NCBI GenBank assembly: GCA_027489295.1 | Contig: JAIYAA010000377.1 | Span: 1-11,832, forward strand | Direction: 5' to 3' | Length of the DNA stretch: 11,832 bases | Source: Sphingomonadales bacterium | GTDB lineage: Bacteria; Pseudomonadota; Alphaproteobacteria; Sphingomonadales; Sphingomonadaceae | Shown: positions 1 through 6,619 of the stretch, one piece after another | How the letters are laid out: the number at the start of each line of letters is the position of its first letter | Position numbering within the stretch: position 1 is the first letter of the stretch | The notes under the pieces: generated by a model | Seen by the model: the letters and a program-made list of their open reading frames with translations, nothing else | Told to the model about the DNA's origin: nothing | Databases searched by the model: none | Translations under genes and position numbers: made by a program

Positions 1-829
1 CGATGATGGCGCTGCCGATCGGCGCGTTGAAGCCGTCGACCACGCGCGCGACGTCGCCGATCCGAACCGGCGCTTCGCCCGCCTGCTTGACGATCGCCTG
101 CTTGAGGTCAGCCGCAGTCTGGACGGTGCCCGCCTGCTGAACCGCGAGCCGCTGGTTGGGTGTGTCGACGAACCCGCCGCCCCCGACCAGAACCGCGTCG
201 CCCGCTGCCGCGCGTACCTCCGCCAGCGTCACGCCGGAAGCGCGCAGGCGATCGGGATCGACCAGCACCTGCAACTGCCGGTCGCGCTGGCCCCAGACCG
301 CGACGTTGGCAACCCCGGGGACCGCCATCAGCCGTGGTCGGATCGTCCAGCGCACCAGCTCGGACAACTGCATTTGGTCGAGCTTCGTCGAGGACAGCCC
401 GACCTTCATCGCGCGACTGGTCGAGGACAGCGGCGGCATCAGCACCGGCTGCCGCGCCGCGAGCGGCAGGCGCGGCTGCACCTGCGCGATCCGCTCGCCG
501 ACCATCTGCCGGGCGCGGATCACGTCGGACCCGCGCTCGAACAGGATCTGCACCGACGACAGGCCCAGCACCGACTTGGATCGCAGTGTCATCAGGCCGG
601 GAACGCCGTTGACGGCGGTCTCGATCGGGACCGTGACGAGGCTCTCGACCTCCTCGGTCGACAGCCCCGGCGCCTCGGTCTGGATTTCGACCATCGGCGG
701 TGCGAACTCGGGAAACACGTCGAGCGGCACGTCGCGCCCGGCGCGGACCCCGAGCACCACCAGCAGCGCGGCGAGCGCGAGAACAAGGACCCGCTGCGCC
801 AGCGCGAAATGGACGAGCCGGCTGAGCAT
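1..829 (-). CDS. Heavy-metal RND efflux pump, CusA/CzcA type (N-terminal 276 residues, cut by window edge)
   Basis: This is the inner-membrane pump subunit of a tripartite RND system, which uses proton influx to expel metal cations. The frame is open from the ATG at 829-827 to the window edge. Visible parts are a short cytoplasmic N-terminus, a first transmembrane helix at about residues 13-29 (RVLVLALAALLVVLGV), and then the hallmark periplasmic start DVPLDVFPEFAPPMVEIQTE, followed by GLSTEEVESLVTVPIE. That proline-rich segment is typical of the heavy-metal (HME) branch rather than the drug (HAE1) branch. Porter-domain text such as RPRLMAVPGVANVAVWGQ follows. The start shares one base with the stop of the adaptor gene (TGATG), so translation is probably coupled. 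HME pumps are usually about 1,030-1,080 residues, so roughly three quarters is missing. The metal-selecting residues of the central helices lie outside the window, so the substrate cannot be read. Confidence 0.93.
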   Translation of the reverse strand, partial: MLSRLVHFALAQRVLVLALAALLVVLGVRAGRDVPLDVFPEFAPPMVEIQTEAPGLSTEEVESLVTVPIETAVNGVPGLMTLRSKSVLGLSSVQILFERGSDVIRARQMVGERIAQVQPRLPLAARQPVLMPPLSSTSRAMKVGLSSTKLDQMQLSELVRWTIRPRLMAVPGVANVAVWGQRDRQLQVLVDPDRLRASGVTLAEVRAAAGDAVLVGGGGFVDTPNQRLAVQQAGTVQTAADLKQAIVKQAGEAPVRIGDVARVVDGFNAPIGSAII

Positions 830-1806
830 CAGTGCGCCGCCCCGAACTCGGTACCGAACAGCTCCGCCGCGCCATCGGTCACGACCTGCGCGCCATCGGT
901 CAACCCACGCGCCAGCAAAGCTCGCCCGCCGCTTTCCGACGCCACCTCGACGCGCTGGCGGACGAAGGTATCGGGAGCGGTCTTCTGATAGACCCACTCG
1001 CCGCCATGAATATCGCGCAGGATCGCGGCCGAAGGCACCGACAAGCCCACGGTCTGTCCGGCAAGCGGCAGGTCGACCGATACGCGCTGGCCGACCCGGA
1101 AGACCCGGTCGCGATTGTCGACCGCGTAATAGAGGTCGACGGTGCCGGCGACGGTGTTGGCCGAAGGCGGTGCCTGCACCGGGCGCGCCGCACGGGGGGC
1201 ACCACCGTCGCCGAGGGTGCGGATCGTGGCGGAGGCTTCACGGCGCACCTCGCCCATATCGCTGCCGAACACCGACGCCCGGACCCATAGCACGGGCTGC
1301 GCGCCGAGCGAGGCGACCGCCGGTCCAAGCAGCCGGCGCTGCTGACGTGCCGCGCCTAATGCCGCCTGCGCTGCTGCGAGGGCTGCTGCTGCTTCGTCGC
1401 GCGCCCGGACACTGCCGGCTTCCTCGCGCACCAGGCTCTCGGCCCGGTCGAGCGCGATCCGGGCAAGGCGGGCCTGCGCCGATGCGCGCGCCAGTTCGGC
1501 ATCGGCCGCAGCCTGCTGGCTGCCGATCTGTTGGAGATTGGTCGTCGAGTTGACCGGCACACCATTGGCGCTGATCGGTGGGACCACGATTTCGCCGGCC
1601 ACCTCACGCGTTGCGGTGGCCGATCCTCCGCCGACGCGCTCTAGGCTGATGCCCAGGCGACGCTGCGCCTCGGGCGTCAGCGTCAGCTTCAGCAGCTCGC
1701 TTTCGTGCGCGATCGTCTCGGCATGGGCAGGCGGTGCGGGCGGCTTGGCAGCCTTCTCGCCGCAACCGGCAAGCAGGATCGGGATCAGAAAGAAGGTCTG
1801 GCGCAT
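829..1806 (-). CDS. RND efflux periplasmic adaptor (membrane-fusion) lipoprotein
   Basis: This 325-residue adaptor should bridge the RND pump encoded just downstream to an outer-membrane channel. The N-terminus is a lipoprotein signal peptide with lipobox LLAGC, lipidated at Cys15. A Pro/Ala/His-rich linker (about 19-36) follows, then a first beta segment (about 40-75), an alpha-helical hairpin rich in Ala, Arg and Glu (about 92-158), a beta-barrel start at PVLWVRASVFGSDMGEV (171-187), and a membrane-proximal part with VPSAAILRDIHGGEWVYQK (257-275). At 325 residues it is short for the CusB/CzcB family (about 400-520), and I see neither of the usual lipoyl half-motifs on either side of the hairpin. 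No outer-membrane channel gene is visible. The ATG at 1806-1804 is the only likely start because an in-frame TAA sits four codons upstream. It has no clear Shine-Dalgarno. Confidence 0.88.
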   Translation of the reverse strand: MRQTFFLIPILLAGCGEKAAKPPAPPAHAETIAHESELLKLTLTPEAQRRLGISLERVGGGSATATREVAGEIVVPPISANGVPVNSTTNLQQIGSQQAAADAELARASAQARLARIALDRAESLVREEAGSVRARDEAAAALAAAQAALGAARQQRRLLGPAVASLGAQPVLWVRASVFGSDMGEVRREASATIRTLGDGGAPRAARPVQAPPSANTVAGTVDLYYAVDNRDRVFRVGQRVSVDLPLAGQTVGLSVPSAAILRDIHGGEWVYQKTAPDTFVRQRVEVASESGGRALLARGLTDGAQVVTDGAAELFGTEFGAAH

Positions 1807-1824
1807 CGTGACGGCTTAGTCACG
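1807..1824. repeat. Inverted repeat directly before the adaptor start codon
   Basis: CGTGAC (1807-1812) and GTCACG (1819-1824) form perfect 6-bp arms around a 6-base loop, ending one base before the adaptor ATG. They occupy the place where a Shine-Dalgarno would be expected. The element could be an operator half-site pair or an RNA hairpin affecting initiation. Function is inferred from position only. Confidence 0.45.
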
Positions 1825-1848
1825 AAAGCATGGGCGCTGCTGGAGCCG

Positions 1849-1878
1849 ACTATACAAAGTCCCAATGTCGCCGGTCAT
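1849..1878 (-). promoter_or_regulatory. Possible promoter of the RND operon
   Basis: On the minus strand TATAGT (1854-1849) resembles a -10 box, and ATGACC (1878-1873) lies 18 bp upstream as a weak -35. This would give a leader of roughly 35 nt before the adaptor ATG. The spacer is slightly long, as in metal-responsive MerR-type promoters, but I see no convincing MerR operator. This is a by-eye match only. Confidence 0.3.
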
Positions 1879-1943
1879 TCACGAGTTTCGATTTGAATTT
1901 GCTGCTTCGACCTGATGATCGTCGGCCCCGGGGGTGCGCGTAT

Positions 1944-1949
1944 GGAGAG
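1944..1949 (+). promoter_or_regulatory. Ribosome binding site that selects the GTG start at 1957
   Basis: GGAGAG lies seven bases before GTG 1957-1959. The in-frame ATGs at 1915 and 1942 have weaker or no upstream purine tracts, and translating from them adds only a Gly/Arg-rich tail before the conserved first helix. Confidence 0.55.
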
Positions 1950-1956
1950 AGTCGAC

Positions 1957-2727
1957 GTGACGAGAGAGCATCCCGCCCGTAAAGTCGCCGAAATCACCCT
2001 CGGCTTTTGGCTGGCCAAGGTCGTCGCCACGACATTGGGTGAGGTTGCGGGTGACGCCATCGCCCAGACGCTGAACCTGGGCTACGTCGCCGGGCTTGCC
2101 ATCACGCTGGGCCTGCTAGCGGCGTTCCTCGTCGCGCAGGTTCGTGCCGATCGCTATCGTCCTTTTCTGTTCTGGGCGACGATCGTCGGTACGACCACGG
2201 CGGGAACCGAAATAGCCGACCTGTCGACCCACACCCTCAACCTTGGCTATAACGTGACGTCGGCCATCCTTTTCGGCGGCATGTTGCTGACCCTCGGTAT
2301 TTGGTATCTTAGGCGGGGCACCTGTGACGTGAGCGCGGTGGTCGATCGTGAGAGCGAGTTGTTTTTCTGGGGCGCCGTTCTGTTCTCGAACAGCCTCGGC
2401 ACGGCGTTCGGCGATGGACTCGTCTATGTTTTTGGCCTCACATACACCACGGGATCGCTGGTCTGCATGGCTGTGATCGGCGCGGTTTTGCTTTTGCACT
2501 ATGTTGCCCGGATCAACGCAGCATTCATATTCTGGGCGGCATTCGTCTTCACCAGGCCGTTCGGCGCCGACTTCGGGAATCTGCTCACAAAGGAAGCTGC
2601 CAAGGGCGGATTTGGCCTCAACACGTTTGCGACTGCCTTGGTCTGCGTCCTGTTGCTTGCTGGCATTGTCGTGTTTTTCGAACGCCGGCAGCACCTTGTT
2701 GATGAACGTGGCCGTAGCGCAGCCTGA
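1957..2727 (+). CDS. COG4705-like polytopic membrane protein with four internal repeats
   Basis: From GTG 1957 this is a 256-residue, very hydrophobic protein with about eight transmembrane helices; in-frame ATG starts at 1915 and 1942 are alternatives. It resembles what I know as COG4705, uncharacterised membrane-anchored proteins, and no biochemical function can be assigned. Four equivalent segments start with Phe-Trp at residues 17, 72, 137 and 192. Each has the pattern FW-x9-G-x4-D, with Asn replacing Asp in the fourth. The first three end in a Tyr after LNLG or FGLT, as in TLNLGY at 38-43 and 93-98. Spacings of 55, 65 and 55 residues suggest a duplicated two-repeat unit. The intramembrane acidic and Thr residues could line a path for a cation. 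It is divergent from the metal RND operon with about 150 bp between the start codons, so a metal-related role is possible but rests on context alone. Confidence 0.85.
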   Translation: MTREHPARKVAEITLGFWLAKVVATTLGEVAGDAIAQTLNLGYVAGLAITLGLLAAFLVAQVRADRYRPFLFWATIVGTTTAGTEIADLSTHTLNLGYNVTSAILFGGMLLTLGIWYLRRGTCDVSAVVDRESELFFWGAVLFSNSLGTAFGDGLVYVFGLTYTTGSLVCMAVIGAVLLLHYVARINAAFIFWAAFVFTRPFGADFGNLLTKEAAKGGFGLNTFATALVCVLLLAGIVVFFERRQHLVDERGRSAA

Positions 2728-2741
2728 ACAACCAAGCGGAG

Positions 2742-2754
2742 ACGCCGCCGGCGT
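2742..2754. terminator. Weak hairpin after the COG4705-like gene
   Basis: ACGCC and GGCGT pair around a GCC loop, 14 bases after the TGA stop and between two convergent genes. There is no T-tract on either strand, so an intrinsic terminator is only a possibility. Confidence 0.2.
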
Positions 2755-2779
2755 ACCTCCTAGCTGATCCCATATTTCG

Positions 2780-2840
2780 ATCGGGAACAGGCCTTGAGAC
2801 GGCAAAAGCATTCTTAATGGGATGGTTCATTGGGAAACGG
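2780..2840 (+). repeat. Left member of an inverted repeat pair flanking the deacetylase gene
   Basis: ATCGGGAACAGG (2780-2791) and TTGGGAAACGG (2830-2840) both recur exactly on the minus strand at 3958-3947 and 3944-3934, on the other side of the deacetylase gene. Here the two blocks are 38 bases apart; on the right side they are 2 bases apart. The second block ends one base before the stop codon of the deacetylase gene. Confidence 0.6.
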
Positions 2841-3677
2841 CTAAGCGTTCCCCGCTCGCTGCACGGTCTGCAATTCCCGATGACTAATCCGCCTGATCCC
2901 ATGTCGATCTAGCAGCGTGGCAACGCCGGGATCGGTCAGAGCGGCAGCATCATGCACGCGGATATCCGCATGGTGACGATCGTAGCCTCGCAACTCTTCA
3001 CCATCCATAACGGGGTGAGCGAACAGTTCCGTTACGCCGCTCGGAAGGTCGGGGCACACCTCTAGCATCACATCGCGGGTAGGGCGCGGCCAAGTGTAGA
3101 TCAGATGATCGACCGACAGGACGCCTCGCGCCGCCGCCAGTTCACGGGCCGGAAAAGCCGGTGAGAGGGGAAGGCGCACCGGCACGCCGATCTCGGCCGC
3201 GAGGTCGAGGTAGATCGCGAACAGGGCCTCGCTCGCGTGCAGGACATCCATATGCGTGTCGATGTGCGTGACATCAACGCCCCATGCGAGCGCGGCATCG
3301 ACCTGAGCGTGGCATTCGGCGCGCACCTCCCCCAAGTCCTGCTGGGCATGGGCCAGCGCGGTCGTAGGGGGCAGGAAGCCGCCGGGGTCGTGGAGCGACG
3401 CGGCTCCGGTCAGGCTGCGCCAGCGATAGCCTGCGTGCTCGCTGGTCAGGGTCAGATGGACCCCCATCGGCAAGCCCTCGAACATGCGCGCCGCCTCGGC
3501 AGCCCACGGGCAGGGCACCATCAACGACGCACTAGTGGCGACGCCGTAGGTCATTGCGCGAAACGCTGCCACGTTGGCACTGTGGCTTGATCCCACATCG
3601 TCGCAGTTGACGATTAAAAGGCGATCGTCACGGCCGTATCCAAGCTGCTCGGTAAGGTTCGAGGTATCATTGGGCAC
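2841..3677 (-). CDS. YdjC/ChbG-type carbohydrate deacetylase
   Basis: This 278-residue protein belongs to the YdjC/ChbG family, metal-dependent deacetylases that remove N-acetyl groups from chitooligosaccharide-like substrates. By family pattern, the metal site is formed by the Asp pair in LLIVNCDDVGSS (D26, D27), His74 in GVHLTLTSE, and His138/His142 in VTHIDTHMD. A further His221 lies in ELFAHPVMDG near the end. There is no signal peptide, so it should be cytoplasmic. I chose GTG 3677 because GAGGAG lies nine bases upstream and conserved sequence begins soon after; an open frame continues up to GTG 3764 without a good ribosome site and reads as low-complexity. The family is usually about 250-290 residues, so this form is full length. 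It stands alone, with no chitin or disaccharide transport genes nearby, so the substrate is unknown. Flanking inverted repeats hint that it may have been moved as a unit. Confidence 0.87.
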   Translation of the reverse strand: MPNDTSNLTEQLGYGRDDRLLIVNCDDVGSSHSANVAAFRAMTYGVATSASLMVPCPWAAEAARMFEGLPMGVHLTLTSEHAGYRWRSLTGAASLHDPGGFLPPTTALAHAQQDLGEVRAECHAQVDAALAWGVDVTHIDTHMDVLHASEALFAIYLDLAAEIGVPVRLPLSPAFPARELAAARGVLSVDHLIYTWPRPTRDVMLEVCPDLPSGVTELFAHPVMDGEELRGYDRHHADIRVHDAAALTDPGVATLLDRHGIRRISHRELQTVQRAGNA

Positions 3678-3686
3678 GCAACGTCG

Positions 3687-3692
3687 CTCCTC
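3687..3692 (-). promoter_or_regulatory. Ribosome binding site of the deacetylase gene
   Basis: On the minus strand GAGGAG lies nine bases before GTG 3677. It is the only strong Shine-Dalgarno near the N-terminus and decides for this start over GTG 3764. Confidence 0.6.
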
Positions 3693-3867
3693 ACCTGGTT
3701 CGACGCTCGGTGGCTTGCTCCGTCTGGTTGCCGGCTCGGCCACATCCCCATGCAGGAGCACCACCTTGCCCGGACTGGCAGGTTGGTGTTGGGCGTCGGC
3801 CCAACTCTTGATGCTGAAGCGACTTTACGGTCTGGCGGTCGGCATCGCAACTCGCTCATTCCTACCA

Positions 3868-4006
3868 TTCCCGATTGGGAACCTGCAGGGGGACAGTCGC
3901 GGCGGCAATCTCAGCGGTTCCCTCCAAGGAACCCCGTTTCCCAAAACCTGTTCCCGATTGCTCTTTCCCAAAACGGTCTGTTTGAGACGGAGAAACGGGA
4001 CAGACC
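3868..4006. repeat. Cluster of inverted and direct repeats
   Basis: Perfect stems are TTCCC/GGGAA (3868-3881, 4-base loop), GGTTCC/GGAACC (3916-3933, 6-base loop), CCCGTTTC (3933-3940) with GAAACGGG (3992-3999), and GGTCTGT (3975-3981) with ACAGACC (4000-4006). TTTCCCAAAAC occurs twice, at 3937-3947 and 3964-3974, a 27-bp period. The block includes the right member (3934-3958) of the inverted pair that flanks the deacetylase gene. The structures overlap and compete, so this looks like a small mobile or regulatory repeat rather than a single terminator. Confidence 0.6.
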
Positions 4007-4085
4007 ATGCTTAACGAATGGCAGGTCTTGGGAGCCCGAATTCCCATCCGGTACGTCCGAATCTGGGGCGGGAGCCGCCATGGCG

Positions 4086-4184
4086 GAAATTGGGTGGGAA
4101 GCGGACATGGCCGCTTTTGGAGGGAGCAACCGGCATAGCTGCCGTTAAGCAAGCCGCGGCGCGGGAGCACCTTCCGACCAGAAT
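4086..4184 (-). repeat. Dispersed ~100-bp intergenic repeat, copy A
   Basis: Read on the minus strand, this copy shares with 8313-8412 a colinear series of blocks: TCTGGTCG, then GCGGCTT, AACGGCAGCT, AAAAGCGGCC and CACCCAAT. The distance between the AACGGCAGCT and AAAAGCGGCC blocks is identical (28 bp) in both copies. The translation has no recognisable domain, so this is best seen as a diverged non-coding repeat. Confidence 0.65.
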
Positions 4185-4308
4185 GCGTCGTTCGGGGATC
4201 GGGCTTTGAGCGGCAGCTTCTGTCAGAAGCCGCCGGTCGGTCGGCGTTAAACCGTCTGGCAGCAACGCGCCCACTTTCCGTCATTAGAAGGTGCCCTCGG
4301 ACATCTTA

Positions 4309-4322
4309 GAAGCGGACATGGC
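4309..4322. repeat. Short direct copy of a motif from repeat A
   Basis: GAAGCGGACATGGC at 4309-4322 is identical to 4098-4111 inside repeat copy A, on the same strand and 211 bp away. The flanks are only weakly similar, so it may be a decayed partial copy of the same repeat family. Confidence 0.4.
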
Positions 4323-4560
4323 AGGGCTTTGGTTCGCAATTGTTCGGTCCGCGGAAGGGGGCAAGCGGCCGTGGTTGCTGACCCCGCTTATCGCCATCCA
4401 CCGACCTCCAGGAGCTTCCTAAAGGCGCGCGCTGTTCGGCGCGGTGCGAAGTCGGCCTTAGGCAGGCTTTATCCGCTAATCGCAACAACGCCGGCGGGGT
4501 ACGACGACTCCGAGTGCCATCGACTTTTGCGGAGGCGCGGCTGTGCCGGCGGCGATGTCG

Positions 4561-4582
4561 CACGGGACGAACGCGCCCCGTG
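4561..4582 (-). terminator. Weak hairpin downstream of the KaiC/kinase operon
   Basis: CACGGG (4561-4566) and CCCGTG (4577-4582) pair around a 10-base loop, 33 bp past the kinase stop codon. No T-tract follows on the minus strand. It could end the operon transcript, but the evidence is position and pairing only. Confidence 0.25.
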
Positions 4583-4615
4583 GCGACGATGACGCTTAAA
4601 GGCAGAGGTACCGGC

Positions 4616-6619
4616 CTATGACGTGGCTATCAGTTGGTCGATGGCCATCGCAATGTCGACTTGCCGAAACGGCTTGGCGAGTTGCGGTAGCGGTAGGTCC
4701 AGGTCGCCGCCGGCATAGCCGGTGACGATGAGGATCGGCATATGCGGGTGCGTTTCGTGGATGCGTTCAGCCACTTCGGTGCCGTTCATCCGCGGCATCA
4801 TATAGTCGGATACCACGGCATCGATCTGGATGCCGGTCCGCAACTTGGCCAGCGCCTGCGCGCCGCCGGCGGCCTCGTGCACCTCATGGCCCAGTTCGCG
4901 CAGCATCTCCGCCGTGCCCCGGCGGACCAGCTCCTCGTCGTCGATCAATAGCAGCCGGAGCGGGCGCACCGGCTTGCTGGCGACGGGAAGCCGCGCCGCC
5001 GCGAGGGTGATCCCTGCCGTGGCGACGGGCAGATACAGGTCCGCGCGGGTGCCCTGACCGACATTGCTCTGCAACTCAAACGCGCCGCCGAGCTGCGCTG
5101 CCAGCCCGTGCACCATCGACAAGCCAAGACCGGTTCCTTTGCCGACATCCTTGGTCGAAAAGAAGGGCTCAACCGCCTTGGCGAGCGTGACTTCGTCCAT
5201 TCCGGCACCGGTATCGATCACCGAAATGCGGATATAGGCGCCGGGGTTGAGCTTGCTGGCCCTGTCGGGGCCAAGCACCACGCGATCCGCGGCGATGGTC
5301 AACACGCCGCCGCCCTCCATCGCGTCGCGGGCATTCACGCAGAGGTTGAGGATGGCGAGTTCGAGCTGGTTCGGATCCGCGATGCCCGCGGGCAGATCAT
5401 GCACCGGAAGCATGCGCAGCTCGATCGTCGGGCCGATCGAGCTGGCGATAAGGTCACGCATTCCCCCGAACAGCTGGGCGATGTCGACAGCGCGGGTTTC
5501 CAGTGCCTGCCTGCGCGCAAAGCCCAGAAGGCGGCTGACCAGGATTTTGGCGCGTTCCGCGGATTGCAGCGCGCCGTCGAGCAAGCGCGCCGACCGCGGG
5601 TCCTCGGCGCCGTAGCGCCGATTGAGCAGGTCGAGTGCACCGGTGATCGGGGTGAGCAGATTGTTGATGTCGTGGGCGACGCCCCCGGTCAGCTGGCCGA
5701 TCGTCTCCAACTTCTGTGCCTCGTGCAGCTGTGCGATCACCGACTCGCGCTCGGCGACGGTGGCGGTGACGCGCGCTTCGAGGCCTTCGTTCAGCTCGCG
5801 CAGTTCCTGCTCAGCGCGCTTCCGCTCGGTCACGTCCTGGAAGATAACCGCCACGGCCTTGCGGCTGGAGGGTTCGATGCGGAATGCCGAAAGCTCGAGC
5901 TGACGGCGAGTGGCGACCAGTTCGCGCTCGAACCGGATCGGTTCTCCGGAGACGAGCACCTGGCGATAGAGTGCGACCCATCCGTCAGCCTCGTCGGGCA
6001 CCATCTCCCGCACCTTCTGGCCGATGACGTTGGCAATGCCGGTATGCCGCGCATAGGCGGGATTGGCTTGGACATGAACATAATCGGAAAGCGGGCCTTC
6101 TGGGCCGTCGAGGAACTCGATGACGGCGAAGCCTTCGTCCATCGTGTCAAACAGCGTGCGGTACCGCGCCTCACCCTCGCGAAGTTCGATGAGGCGCGTG
6201 CGCGCCTCATATTGCCGCTTGCGCGCTCGCAGCGCCGAGCGCGCAAGGCTGATCAGCGTCGTCGGGTGGAAGGGGCGTTCAAGAAAGGTGACGTTGCCGA
6301 GAACCTCCAGATAGCGCACCGCGGCCGGATTGCGCTCGAGACCACCCCCCCGGGTGGTGAGCAACACGAAGGGCAGGTCCGACCATTCTTCTTGGTGCGA
6401 CAGCCATTCGGCGAGCGGGTTCAAGTCGGTGCTGGTAATCGCCTCCTCGGTCACCAGCACGAAGGCGGCGCCGGCATCCAGTTCGTTGATCAGCGAGAGC
6501 AGCGAAGGGCAGATGGTCGCCTCGATACCGCCTTCGGTCAGCATCGCCCCGGCGATCGCCGCGTCGCGGCCGCGCGGCGCCAGCACCAATGCCCGCTCCG
6601 AAAGCGTACTGTGCTTCAC
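4616..6619 (-). CDS. Hybrid sensor histidine kinase (pseudo-receiver, PAS, HisKA, HATPase, receiver)
   Basis: This 667-residue soluble hybrid kinase has no transmembrane segment. Residues 9-135 have a receiver-like fold pattern, but the phosphoryl-accepting Asp position reads as Thr/Glu (FVLVTEEA, 53-60) and the usual Lys is Arg115 (LERPFHP), so it looks like a pseudo-receiver. A PAS domain spans about 150-265 and ends in QDVTERKRAE. A coiled coil (266-300) leads to the H-box with His316 in GGVAHDINN. The ATP-binding part shows the N-box Asn429 (NLCVNARDAM), G1 DTGAGMD (469-475), F-box EPFFSTK and G2 GKGTGLGLS (493-501). The C-terminal receiver (553-664) keeps Asp560/561, phospho-site Asp605 (SDYMMPRMNG), Thr633 and Lys649. 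It starts with GTG, overlapping the KaiC stop as GTGA, so the two proteins are probably made together and interact. No DNA-binding output domain is present; the downstream partner is unknown. Confidence 0.93.
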   Translation of the reverse strand: MKHSTLSERALVLAPRGRDAAIAGAMLTEGGIEATICPSLLSLINELDAGAAFVLVTEEAITSTDLNPLAEWLSHQEEWSDLPFVLLTTRGGGLERNPAAVRYLEVLGNVTFLERPFHPTTLISLARSALRARKRQYEARTRLIELREGEARYRTLFDTMDEGFAVIEFLDGPEGPLSDYVHVQANPAYARHTGIANVIGQKVREMVPDEADGWVALYRQVLVSGEPIRFERELVATRRQLELSAFRIEPSSRKAVAVIFQDVTERKRAEQELRELNEGLEARVTATVAERESVIAQLHEAQKLETIGQLTGGVAHDINNLLTPITGALDLLNRRYGAEDPRSARLLDGALQSAERAKILVSRLLGFARRQALETRAVDIAQLFGGMRDLIASSIGPTIELRMLPVHDLPAGIADPNQLELAILNLCVNARDAMEGGGVLTIAADRVVLGPDRASKLNPGAYIRISVIDTGAGMDEVTLAKAVEPFFSTKDVGKGTGLGLSMVHGLAAQLGGAFELQSNVGQGTRADLYLPVATAGITLAAARLPVASKPVRPLRLLLIDDEELVRRGTAEMLRELGHEVHEAAGGAQALAKLRTGIQIDAVVSDYMMPRMNGTEVAERIHETHPHMPILIVTGYAGGDLDLPLPQLAKPFRQVDIAMAIDQLIATS

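Larger units (their letters stand above)
3678..4615. other. Long intergenic stretch without a credible gene
   Basis: About 940 bp lie between the start of the deacetylase gene and the end of the kinase gene. All open frames here are under about 150 codons, have low-complexity Arg/Pro-rich translations and no recognisable domain. The stretch holds the deacetylase leader, a cluster of inverted repeats (3868-4006), one copy of a ~100-bp dispersed repeat (4086-4184), a shorter related motif (4309-4322) and a weak hairpin before the kinase end (4561-4582). I saw no tRNA or known riboswitch. Confidence 0.6.

Noticed and set aside
156..1553. 465-codon open frame on the plus strand opposite the RND operon
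   Set aside because: The translation is Arg/Pro/Ser-rich low complexity, while the minus-strand frames show unmistakable RND pump and adaptor sequence.
1842..1863. MerR-type operator for the metal efflux operon around the -10 box
   Set aside because: Only a 4-bp arm pair (GACT/AGTC) is present at the centre and outer symmetry is poor, so I could not support a MerR/CueR site.
2755..2761. AGGAGGT on the minus strand, a perfect Shine-Dalgarno
   Set aside because: No start codon at a usable distance opens a frame with coding character; the frame opposite is the end of the plus-strand membrane protein region.
3678..3826. Upstream extension of the deacetylase frame towards the TAA at 3827-3825
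   Set aside because: The extra residues are low-complexity and lack a ribosome site; the strong GAGGAG before GTG 3677 and the family's usual start favour the shorter protein.
4329..4592. Small plus-strand open frame (87 codons) downstream of the kinase gene
   Set aside because: There is no ribosome site, the composition is Arg-rich, and the frame has no recognisable sequence pattern.
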